Positions 48,701 to 60,700 of a stretch of 64,000 nucleotides of DNA are shown in pieces. The notes under the pieces are model-generated. The model had not been told where the DNA came from and ran no database searches. It was given only the letters and a program-made list of their open reading frames with translations. The stretch is from Lepus europaeus (Eukaryota; Chordata; Mammalia; Lagomorpha; Leporidae), in the NCBI RefSeq assembly GCF_033115175.1, contig NC_084831.1, positions 11,380,540 to 11,444,539 of the forward strand, given 5' to 3'. The position numbers were made by a program, and so were the translations under genes. Numbering within the stretch: the stretch's first letter is position 1; each line of letters begins with the position of its first letter.

Positions 48701-51700
48701 GGGGAGGTGGGGGAAGCCGGGCCTGGCTGGGTACCGGCAGCAGCGGAGAGAGAGTTCCAAGCCCTCTGTGGAGCCACCTGCTGCTTTGCCCGAGGCTCTG
48801 CTGGCCTCACAATCCCAGCCTTGCTTCTCTGGGCGTTCCTCCCCGGCCTCTGAGCTCAGGGCTCCGCCCAGTCCCCCCCCCCCCCCCATGAACTAAGCTC
48901 CTGCTTGGGTGCGCGTCCACCTGAGCCGGACAGCACCTGGCCAGGAAGTGCTGGCTATGCCCCACCAAGGGCGTTTAGGGCCAGCTGTCCACAGAGCAGC
49001 TGCTTTGGGCCAGTGCTCCCAGCCCTGTCTGGTGCTGGGTTCCAGTCCCAGCTTCGCCCCCACTCCAGCTTCCTGCTATGTGGACCCTGGGAGGCAGTGA
49101 TGGCTCATTGGGTCCCTGCCACCCACCTGGGAGACCTGGATTGAGTTCCAAACTCCTGGCTTTGGCCTGGCCTGCTCCTGACTTATGGTATTTGGGTAGT
49201 AAAGTGACAGAAAATATTTCTCTGTCACTCAAATAAAATGAAAATAAATAAATACATACACTTTAAACTTCTTTTTTAAAAGATCCATCTATGTGTTTGA
49301 AAGAGTGACACACAGAGACAGAGACAAAGATCCTTCGTCTTCTGGGTCAGCCCCCAAATAGTTACAGTGGCCTGAAGCCAGGTGCCTGGACCTCCATCCA
49401 GGTCTCCCCGTGGATGGCAGGGACCCGTGTAGGTGGGTCAGTGTCTGCTGCCTTCCCAGTGCGTTAGCAAGAAGCTGCCTCGCAGTGGGCCAGATGGGAC
49501 TGCAGCGGGCGCTCTGATATGGGGTGCAGGCGCCGTAAGCAGAAGCTTAGCTCGCTGTGCCACGACGCCGGGCCCCAGTGATGCCTGCTGTAGAAGGGAG
49601 GTGTTGATGTAGTGAGTGCTGTCCACGGAGATCACACTTCCTCGTGGAAAGTGGAGACGAGGCTAACGTCACTCAGCACGTCGTGCAGATGCATTGCATG
49701 ATGTGTGTAGTGTGAGTACTTAGCCCTGATCCGTGGCGAGTGCTCACTGATGGGGGTGGCTGTGTTTCTGATGTCCTGCATTTAAGGGGACCCTCTTCGC
49801 CATTTTGCCCTTGGCTTGTAGGCTATCCTAGGCAGGCAGGGAGGAGGACAAGGCTGGAGGACCTGTACAGCAAAGTCAGAGACAGGCCCAGAGAGGGCAA
49901 GCTGCCTCCCCGAGACAGCCCAGCCTCTCTCGCCGGGGTTTTGCCCACGCCACTCCCCTGGCCTGAGTCTGCTTCGCTCTCCCCGTTCCTGTGGTGCAGG
50001 GGAGCTGGCGGGCCTGCGGCAGCAGATGATAACCACAGAGCAGAAGGTGGCCCTGGACAAGGAGCTGATGGCCCAGAGGCTGGTGCAGGCCGAGCGGGAG
50101 GCCCAGGCCTCTCTGCGGGAGCAGCAGGCAGCCCACGAGGAAGACCTGCAGCGGCTCCAGCGGGAGAAGGTTGGGCCGCGGGGAGGGGCGGGCAGGGCTC
50201 TGGGCCTCTCTCCTCTGGGGCCTCCTGCCAGTCGCCCTTCTTCCTCTCCCTCGGTCTCCACATCCGTGAAATGGGACTCATTTCTGTTGTGGAGGCCTCG
50301 GGACCAGCTGGGGGGATCGATGGCGCGGTCCTTATTAGCCGTGCAGATTCCTGGGTCCCAGACCTGCCCCTGCCCTGGTGAGCCTGATGCCGGGGACGGT
50401 GAAAGGCTGCCCTGGGGTATAGCAGAAAAGCGCTTTCGTTTGCTTACAAGTCCTGCTCCTGTGTGGGGATCCCTGGGCGGGCAGGCCAGCAAGGCCAAGG
50501 CGGAAGGAAGTTGCTAGAATGCTGGCTGTGGACTTAGCGATTTGAGGCTGGCCCTGGTCACAGACTGGTGCCACCCCTGCCTCGGCGCCCTCGTGTGCCC
50601 ATCGGTAGGATGTGGTAGGATCGTACAAGGTGCTGTGAGCGTGAGGGGAGATGATCACAGGAAAGGCTTGGCACCGTGACCAGCCCTCGGTCAGTGCTGC
50701 TGGGATGCTCTGCTGGGGCCCTGGGTCTGCAGGGGGCGCCCTTCACCTGGGTGGCCGTGGATTTGGGTGGCTATTACCACACCTCTCCAGCAGGAGGCAG
50801 TGCAGCACTTGAAGAAAGGCCTCCTCAAAGTTCCAGGGGCTGGTTCCACCCCAATGGGCTGTCCCCACCCGCCCACTCCTCGGGGAGCCAAACCAGGGAC
50901 CTTTGCCCCTTCCTCCTCTTGCCCTTGGGACCTCCTGGCTCGGCCTCATTAACGTTCCCCAATCTGTACTCCTCTCGGCCCCCTGCTACTGTGGACCTCA
51001 GAGCCGCGTCACCCCTCACAGCTGACCCCAGCACCCACCCCTCCTCTCCCCCACCATCCTCAGCCCCCCAGTCTAACCGCCATTCAGCTCCCTGTCCCTT
51101 TGCCCCCAGCGTGCTCAGAATCGCTCAGGCCCCACTGCTCCCTTGCACCCTCAGGTTCCCTGAGCGTCCCAGCCATTACTTCCTCCAGGCTAGCCGGGGC
51201 TGCACTCCTGGCTGGCTGGGGGGCTGTGCGCCGTGGGGCTCTCCCACAGCCTTGTCACCACCTGTAGTCGCCTGGTCACCCACCCTATCTCGGGGTACTG
51301 CTGCAGATGGCGCTTGCAGGGCACCGCCTGGGCCCAGCCTGGTGTGTCACACGTGCCTGGGCCCGGCCCCTAGGAGGCTGCTTGGCGGGAGCTGGAGACA
51401 GAGCGGGCGCAGCTGCAGAGCCGGCTGCAGCGGGAGCAGGAGGAGCTGCTGGCGCGCCTGGAGGCTGAGAAGGAGGAGCTGAGCGAGGAGATCGCCGCCC
51501 TGCAGCAGGAGCGCGACGAGGGCTTGCTCCTGGCCGAGAGTGAGAAGCAGCAGGTCCGTGCGTCGGGGCGGCTGTCCTGGGGCCGGTCCCGCCGTAGCCA
51601 CTGCACAGCCGGGCGCTCTGGAGCGGGCCCCTCCTCACGGGGCCTCCGTGTCCCGCCTGCAGGCTGGGGGAATGGGAGCATTGGTGCGCCCTGCGGAGTG

Positions 51701-54700
51701 CTGTGCCTGGCACACGGGGGTGTGGGGACAGCAGCAATGGTGGCCAGGAGCACCGCCCCGTTCCCTGTCCCTCACCCCACCGCAGGCTGGGCGTGGTGTC
51801 TCATGGGCTTCGCTGACCCCCCCCCCCCCCCAGAAAACGTACTCCAGACCTGCAATGCAGTGGAGGCTGCCCAGCCGGTGTCCATCTCCTGTCCCCGCTG
51901 GCTGTGTCACCCTGGAGTCACTTGACCCCTTTGAGCCTCAATTCCCCGTCTGCAAAGTGGGGCTGCTGAAAGGCTCTGGCTCGGGGCACGGTTGCTGCCG
52001 TTGGCCCTTCTGCAGGGGTGGGCACACACCTCCGCCCCGGGCCACCCCCAGGTGGGCTCAGTTCTCAGGGCAGGCAGGGAGAAGGCCCGAGCGTGCCCCC
52101 ACAACCGGCCAGCCCCCAGCCCTTTGTTCCCTGCCTCTGCCCAGGCCTTGTCCCTGAAGGAGTCCGAGAAGACGGCGCTGTCGGAGAAGCTGATGGGTGC
52201 GCGGCACAGCCTGGCCGCCATCTCCCTGGACATGGAGCGGCACAAGCGAGATGCCCAGAGCCGGCAGGAGCAGGACCGGGTAGGGCAGTGGGGCTCCCCT
52301 CTCTCCAGGCTGGGGGGAGGCCGAGCCCCTCATTTGGGAGTCTCCATCTCGTCTGAGGGTGACACGAGCTGCGTCACCAGCAGTCACTGGCGTTGCGAGA
52401 TCAGGAGAGGGGCTGGGACAGGGCTGTGCTCGGAGCTGGAAGTGGACGGGGCAGAGGGGGCGCGGCGGGCCGGGTCTGAGGCGCTGTGTCTCCCAGAGCA
52501 CCGTGAACGCCCTGACGTCCGAGCTGCGGGACGTCCGCACCCAGCTCGAGGAGGCCGCGGCGGCCCATGCCCAGGAGGTGAAGCGGCTGCAGGAGCAGGC
52601 GCGAGACCTGGGCAAGCAGCGGGAGTCCTGCGTGCGCGAGGTGAGGGTCCACAGGTCCTGCTGGGGGCGGAGGCGCTGGGTGTCCCTGGGGGCTGTGGAA
52701 TGTGGCCTGGGGTGGGCCCGGGGGGAGCATAAGGTACCCCCTGCATTTAAGGACAGATGAACTGCCAGCCCAGAGAGGAGGCAGCAAGCAGTTATTAAGC
52801 ACCTACTGTGTGCAGGTGGGACTTGGGGGACTCGAGGAGGGGTGAGTGGGGCCCCCCGCCTGCCTGGTGTCACCCACAGGCTGCTCCTGATGGATCAGGG
52901 ATTACTTCCGGCCAAGAAGCTGCTGACCCCAGCTTGCCTTGCCCCAAATCACAACGCACGGCCTGTGGTCCGAGCGGCATGGGGGTCGGGTGGGGGACGC
53001 CCCGTGGTCAGGGAGTGGAGGGCGGGCCGTTCCCACTGAGCCCTGTCCTGTGCTCACAGGCCGAAGAGCTTCGCTCTCAGCTGCGCCTGCTGGAGGCTGC
53101 CCGCGACGGGCTGCGGCGGGAGCTGCTGGAGGCGCAGCGCAGGGTGCGTGAGAGCCAGGAGGGCCAGGAGGCCCGGCGCCAGGAGGCGGGCGAGCTGCGG
53201 CGCAGCCTGAGCGAGGGCGCCAAGGAGCGCGAGGCCCTGCGGCGCTCCAACGAGGAGCTGCGGGCCGCCGTGAAGAAGGCCGAGGGCGAGCGCATCAGGT
53301 GGGCGGCGCGGGCTCACCAAGCCTTGTCCCTGGGCCCCACCTTCTGCCCCCCCACCCCCCGGTGCTGGAGAAGTCGCACAGGTGGGGCTTCCAGCGTGCA
53401 GGTCATCTTAGGTGATTTCCTTCCTGTACGAAGGGCACGGGTGACAGCAGGTGGGGTTGGTCCAGTCTGGGACCCCACCACCATCATCGCCCTGGGAACT
53501 GGGCTCTCTCCTGGGGTCACTGGTTCTCCTCTCCCGCCGAGGGCCTGGCCCCAGCCCTGGAAGGCTGAGCTCTAGGGGGCTGCGTGGACAGGCAGCAGAG
53601 CCCACCAGACCCAGCCCAGGAATTAGGGGGAGGGTCTTTGTGTGGAGCGGTAGCCCACGGCAGCCCCGCCCTCCGCCCACTGCAGCCTGAAGCTCGCCAA
53701 CGAGGACAAGGAGCAGAAGCTGGCGCTTCTCGAGGAGGCCCGGGTGGCCGCGGGCAAGGAGGCTGGGGAGCTGCGGGCCGGGCTGCAGGAGGTGGAGCGT
53801 TCGCGGCTAGAGGCCCGGCGGGAGCTGCAAGAGCTGCGGCGGCAGGTACCCAGCCCATGCCAACCCCCTCCCCGCCCGTGTCGGCTCTGTGCCTGGGGCC
53901 AGACAGCAGCACCCGCGTTCCCCCGGGTGGGAAACCAGGACCTGGAGCTCTGGCCGGGCTTCCTTCCTGACCTTCTGCGCAGGCTTGCAGAAGCCCTTGG
54001 CCCTCGGAGACTATGAGCCAAGGCCTGCACGTTTGCCTTTTGTGGCTTTGGAAGATTTAATCACTTGAAAGGATGGGCGGGGGGGAGACCTTCCAGTCAT
54101 TGGTTCCCTCCCCAGATGGCCGCAATAGCTGAGGCTGGGCCAGGCCCAAGCCAGAAGCTGTGGGCGGCAGGAACCCCAGTACTGGAACCGTCACTGCTGC
54201 TTCCCAGGCATGCCAGCAGGAAGCTGATGGGAAGCTGAGGGGCCGCCCCTGCCCCCTCCACCCAGGCCCCTTCCTGAGACGCCATGGAGTCTGAAGGGGC
54301 TGGCACTGTGGGGTCAGGCTCCTGCTGGGTGCATGTGTGCTGCAGCCGGAGCTCGTGTCACCCTCCCTGTAGTCTGCTGCTTGGGGGCCGTGCCACCCAC
54401 CCTGTGAGCCTCAGTTTTCTCACCTGTTAAATAGGGATAATGTGAGTGCCTGCCCTTATAGCGCTGCCGACGCCTAGGCGCGTTAACAGAAGTGAGTGCT
54501 CAGAGCAGAGCCGGACACGGGGGTGCTCTCCAGCAAAGGCAGCCCTCCCTGGCCACGCCGTGGTCCGTGTGCTGAGCCAGCACCCACCTTCAGGGCCAGT
54601 CTGGGTCCCAGCTACTCTGCTTCTGACCCAGCTTCTTGTTAATGCGCCTGGGAAGGCAGCAGAAGATGGTCCAAGTCCTTGGGCCCCTGCCACCCGCGTG

Positions 54701-57700
54701 GGAAAACAAGATAGAGCTCCAGGCTCCTGGCTTCAGCCTGGCCCAGCACCAGCTGTCACAGCCATTTGGAGAGTGAACCAGTGGATGGAAGAGCTCTCTC
54801 TCCCTCTCTCTCCCCCTCCCTCCCTCCCTCCCTCCCTCCCTCCCTCCCTCCCTCCCTCCCTCCCTCCCTCCCTCCCTCCTTCTCTCTGTTGCTCTGCCTT
54901 TCAAATTAGTAAATAAATAAAGTTACTCGTCATTGTCGGGGAGAAGGGTGACCCCTGGAGCTGGGTCCCTGCCCTGGGGGTCTTCTGCTTTTTAGTGGGG
55001 CTCAACCCTGCATCCCCCACGTCCCTCAAGAGCAGTGTGGGGCCCCCAAGTTAAATGGTAAACAGGCCGCCTGTGCCCGGGTGCCTGGCATGGCTCCAGC
55101 TGGGTGGCGGTACCTGGAGCAGGCTCCCTCCGGGTGGATGTGGGGTGGCATTCGACGGGGGGAGTCCCTGAGTGCCCCTGGGCCAGGCTGGGGTGGGTGT
55201 GGGGGCAGAGCTGAGCAGGCTGCTGCCTCTGCTCTCGTAGATGAAGACGCTGGACAGCGAGAATGCCAGGCTGGGCCGGGAGCTGGCGGAGCTGCAGGGC
55301 CGCCTGGCGCTGGGCGAGCGGGCAGAGAAGGAGAGCCGGCGGGAGGCCCTGGGCCTCCGGCAGAGGCTGCTGAAGGGCGAGGCCAGCCTGGAGGCGGTGC
55401 GGCAGGAGGTACCTGGGCGGGGGGGGGGGGGCTGGGAGGGGAGGTTCTGGGCTGGAGGGGGTGTGGGAGGAGGTACCTGGGTAGTGGGGGGGCTGGGAGG
55501 GGAGATTCTGGGCTGGAGGTGGTACCTGGGCAGTGGGGGGGGCTGGGAGGGGAGGTTCTGGGCTGGAGGTGGTGTGGGAGGAGGTACCTGGGCAGTGGGG
55601 GGGCTGGGAGGGGAGGTTCTGGGCTGGAGGAGGTACCTGGGCAGTGGGGGGGCTGGGAGGGGAGGTTCTGGGCTGGAGGAGGTACCTGGGCAGTGGGGGG
55701 AGGGAGGAGGTACCTGGGCAGTGGGGGGAGGGAGCAGGTACCTGGGCAGTGGGGGGGAGGGAGGAGGTACCTGGGCAGTGGGGGGCTGGGAGGGGAGGGT
55801 TCTGGGAGGTCGGGGCTGCCTTCCCCTCCCTCCAGCAGGAAGCAGGTGGGCACTCAAGAGACCACTGCCAAGTACTCTTTCTCTGCCCACGCCCTGTCAG
55901 AAGCTTTCCCAGTTGTGGTAATAGCCACGACAACAGTAGAAAGAACAGCAGGCCTACTGTGTGCAGGCAAAGATAGGGTAGGGGGAGATGGAGTTCTGTG
56001 GACATAACCTTGTTTGATTCTCCTAGCAGCCTCATACACAGGTGGTATTAGTCCTACTTTCTAGGGAGAGCCAGACAGACACTGGGACCAGAGAGGTCAG
56101 GGGATCTCCCCAAGGTCACACAGCACCCAGGTCTGCCTTAAGACCTCACTGGAATGTACCATGTGACCCTGACTTGTCACTCAAGCTCCCTGTGCTCAGA
56201 GTGCTCACGGGAGAGGGACCAGCACCGCAGGGGATGAGGACAGTCCTGGGCACAGGTGCTGGCACCTGCTGGGGCTCAGTAGGTGGGCTCCTAGCAAAAC
56301 CAGTGACCAGCAGAGGTGGACACATGCTCTAAACCCTAGGGCTGTTTGCACATCTGTGCCCATGCACTGTCGTGTGTGTCCCCACCATGTGCACTGAGGG
56401 GCAGTGTCGTCCAGTGGTTAGAACAGCCTCCGGGGCTAGTGTGCCAGGCTGGGGCTCCCGGCCCTGCAGCGGGCAGGCTGTGTGACCTGACCCCTGCGTG
56501 CCTGTTTCATCCCCTATGGAGTGGCCATGGGGCCAGCGTGGTCTTGCTGAGGCCTGTGTGTGCCGTGTCGGCTGTCACTGCCGATCCACTGTGTACGCTC
56601 CAAGGCTGATCCTCACAGGACGGAAAGCAAACTCCTGCTTGGGTGGAGACCACTGAAGGCATGGTGTGGTCACCTGGGCTGGAGGGCTGCAGCTGGGCCC
56701 TCGGAGGTGGGGTGTCGCTAGGGGCGGCTTTGCTGACCCCCACCTCCTGGCCTTGCTCTCCCCCCGCCCCAGCTCCAGGGAGCGCAGCGGAAGCTGCAGG
56801 AGCAGGACGGAGAGTTCCGGGTCCGCGAGCGAGGCCTGCTGGGCTCCCTGGAGGAGGCCCGCGGCGCCGAGAAGCAGCAGCTGGAGCGCGCTCGCGGCCT
56901 GGAGCTGAAGCTGGAGTCGGCCCGGGCCGAGGCCGCCGAGCTGGGGCTGCGGCTGAGCGCGGCCGAGGGCCGGGCGCAAGGCCTGGAGGCCGAGCTGGCC
57001 CGCGTGGAGGCGCAGCGGCGCGCGGCCGAGGCCCAGCTGGGCGGCCTGCGCTCGGCTCTGCGCCGCGGCCTGGGCCTCGGCCGCGCGCCCAGCCCCGCCC
57101 CGCGGCCCGTGCCCGGCTCCCCGGCTCGAGAAGCGCCCGCGGGGGGTGAGTCCCAAAGGCAAGCGGGGAGAAGGGGGCGGTGGGCGGGCCTCGCCGAGTC
57201 CCCGCCCCTAGTCCCACCCCACCCTCTGGACCACGCCCTTCAGAGCCCTGCCCCGGGTTCCTGCCTCTGCTCCCTCGCCGTCTCTGGGGCCCCATCCTCT
57301 CCACTCACCCGCGCCCTCTCCCTGCCAACACCCCGTCCTCTGCCGCCGCGCAGCCCAGCCCCACACCGGGCGGTGACCCGGACAGCTCCCCTCATTTGTT
57401 TATTCAGTCACTCCGAACTTAGTAAGCACCTGCTGCGTGCAAGAGACAGTTCAAGTAACGGGGACGGAGCAGTAAGCAGCAGAGACACGGCTCTGCTCTC
57501 AGGGAGCTCCAAGTCGCGGTGTGGGAGTGGTGGGCAGGAGGCTGATGGGTGAATTGCGGTAGGATGTGTGGGCGGTGGCAGGGCTGGAAAAGGGGCGCTG
57601 TGGATTGGTGCAGCCCCTGGTGGGCAGCAGCAGGGCTGCAAGTCCGGGAACTTAGATCCAGCGCGCACTCATCCGCGAGTAGCACAGACTGAGAACGAAG

Positions 57701-60700
57701 TGGGGGACAAGCAGGCGCTCGCCAGCAGGTGCACGTGGTCTGTCTCCCGGGCGGGCGCTCACAGCCGCGACACGGACCGCGCGCGGCGTGTGGGTGAGCC
57801 CTGGCTGCAGTATGCCCGGTGGGACAAGTCAGTGGCAGGAGGACAGCGAGCCGGCCAGCATGGGCCACCTGGAGCAGGTGTCTTCTAGGAACAAGCAGGG
57901 AGCGGTGACCAGGAGGCTACTTTGTGATCCCAGTGTCTCTGTGTGAGGCTGTCTTGGTTTGGGCCCTCCCTGGGTATCCACGGAGACCTGGTTCCAAGGC
58001 TCCCACGCCACACCCAGACCTGCCGGTGTCCAGCGGCGTAGCATTGGCGCATCCCTGCGTTCCGAGCCGGCTCTGGGCTGCCGGTGGGGCCCACCACAGT
58101 GGAGCTGCTGCGTGAGCGGTTGTCAGGCAGTGTTGCTTAGGGAACGACAAGGGAAATGTTCCGAATGGGTTCAGTGTGGATGCACTTTTCTTCCCCAAAT
58201 ACTTTCCGTCTGCACGTGGTGCTGATCGACTGTGCAGGCACAGAACCTGCAGATTCCAGGGTCAGCTGTCTCGGGCTGCGGGGCGGAACCACCAGAAACC
58301 CAGGTCTTCCTATCCTGGGGCCTACATGTGTGAAGTCCAAGTGTGGGCGCCGTGGCCCAGGGCAGCTGCCGGCCAGCCCCTGAGGCGGATGGCAGCCTGG
58401 CCACAGGCAGCCCGTGGTGGTCCTGTGCTGTGTCTGTGCGCGTGACCCCTGTCCAGGACAGTGGTCGCAGGGACCTGTTTCCAGACAAGGTCTTGTTATG
58501 AGGTCCAGGGATGGGGGGTGATGAGAAAGGTGGGTGCTCAGCAGTGCGTGTATAACCCACGCCACTCAGCGGCCCACTGAGAACTGGTTACTAACGCTGG
58601 CCCGCTTTGTCCCTGCAACCGACATCGGCAGGGGGCTGGGGCTGTCGGTGGAAAACGAAGACCTCACAGAGGAGGGCGAGGAAGGTGTCCAGGGAGCAGC
58701 AGGGGTGGGAGCCCGGGGTGGGGAGGGTGGCCCTGAGCCGCAGGGGTGACGGGCAGTGCTGCGAGCAGGGTGGGGTGTCGGGGACACGGCATGCGTGGGC
58801 GCTGCCTGCAGGCTGGGAGAGGGGGCTGGTGCTTACGCGGGGCGGGGGAGGGGGTCATGCTCCTTTGGGTGACCCTTGGCTGAGACAGGAGGGTGTGGAG
58901 GTTAGGGTCCCCTGTCCTGCAGCCGCATGCTCTGCCCCCCCGCCTCGCGGTCCGTCGTCTCCCACCCAGGTCCCCAGTTTTCCTGGCTCTGAGACCTAGC
59001 GTTGAGATCTAGCATAGTGCTAAACTGCTTTGAGCACACCTTGCCTGTGAAGTGCGCATGGGTGTGTGTGTGTGTGTGTGTGTGTGTGTAGTGGGGGTTG
59101 CCTTGCCTGTCAGGGGTTATGTGAGGGGGAATTGAGGCACCACGGGGCTGGCACTGGCCCGGTGCTGGGCACATCGTAGGTGCGTGGTCCAGGGAGGTGT
59201 TGTGGTGGTGGCACATCTGCCTGGGCCATGGCCCTCATGGTCTGGGGGGGTCAGACATTAGACCCCCACGAAGGGGGAGGAGCTCGCTCCCACCCAGCCT
59301 GGGACCAGGGAAGTCTGAGGAAGAGGCCTACAGTATGGGCCAAAGAGAAGCCGGAGGCGGGGGGTGGGCAGGGGGAATAGCATGTATGGAGCGCCTGGGG
59401 CAGGAACAGGGAATGTTCCAGAACACAGGAGCAGAGGGTGGTGCAGGGTGGCCAGCTTTGAGGGAGTGAGGGGTGGTGCTGGGTGGGCCTCCGAGCTCTG
59501 GCAGAGAACTTGGACGTGATGCCGAGGGCCGAGGGGCTGGCGAAGTCCTAGCTACAGCCTGGCTGGGCACACGGCAGGGAGAGCATGAGCGAGCGAGACA
59601 GTTCAGGAGCCCGGAGCGCCGTTCTGGTGGGACAGGCTGGTGGCTCCCACAGGCCTGAGTGCGTCCTGTCCTCTAGGAAGCGAGGAAGGGTTCAGCAGCC
59701 CTGGGTCCCAGCCGCCGTCCCCCGGAGCTGCCACCTCCCCAGCTCCTCCAGACCTGGACCCCGAGGCCGTGCGGGGGGCCCTCCGGGAATTCGTGCAGGA
59801 GCTGCAGAGCGCCCAGCGGGAACGGGTGAGGCCGGGTGGGAGTGGCTGGAAGGGGAGCAGGTGGCCGAGGGTCCTACAGGGGCTTCAGATGTCAGAGCAG
59901 GGGTCTTCCCTTCTCCCCCAACGCGGGGCTGCAGGACGAGCTTCGGACCCAGACAGGCGCCCTGAGCCGCCAGCTGGCCGAGATGGAGGCTGAGAGGGAC
60001 AGCGCGACCTCGCGGGCCAGGCAGCTGCAGAAGGCGGTGGCCGAGAGCGAGGAAGGCGAGTTTGACTCTGGGTCCTGCCCTCTTCCCTGCGCTCCTGGCA
60101 CTGTCTCCCCGGGGCCCTGTGGCGGGTAGGGTGCAGGCTGGGCATTTCGTGGTCTCGGGGCTGTGCCTGGCCATGCCTGATGGGGCTGGTGATGGCCACA
60201 GCCCGGCGCAGTGTGGATGGGCGGCTGAGCGGGGCCCAGGCGCAGCTGGCACTGCGGGAGGAGAGCGTGCGGCGCAGCGAGCGGGAGCGCCGGGCCACGC
60301 AGGACCAGGTGGCCGCGCTGGAGAGGAGCCTGCAGGCTGCCGAGAACGAGCTGCGGGCGAGCCAGGTGGGCAGGTGCCGAGGGCCAGGGAGGGTTGACTG
60401 TGTGCCCGCGGGGGTCAGGGCCGCTGGGGGCTTCTGTCTGCCTGAGTCTCTGCAGCCCCTCGAGTCTGTGAGTCCCCACAACACCCCATCAGCTTCTTAC
60501 CTGAGATCACCAGACTGTAGCAAAAGGGGCTTTTCTTGTATTAAAAAAATTGATTTGAAAGTCAGAGTTAGAGCAAAGAAAGGAGAGAGAGAGAGAGAGA
60601 GAGAAAGAGAAAGAGAGAGGGAGAGAGAGATCTTCCATCAGCTGGCTCACTCCCCAAATGGCCTTAATGGCCAGAGCTGGGCCAGGCCAGAGCTGGGGGC

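Noticed and set aside
55026-56035. Minus-strand frames of 275-347 codons, proline-rich
   Set aside because: Antisense of the intron 26 minisatellite and exon 26. Repeated [10 protein letters not shown]-type text reflects the repeat unit.
58632-58684. Coding-looking stretch [17 protein letters not shown] between ..CGGCAG and GTGTCC
   Set aside because: As an exon it would be 53 nt and would break the frame between exons 27 and 28, which already join correctly. Its donor is weak and I recall no such rootletin segment.
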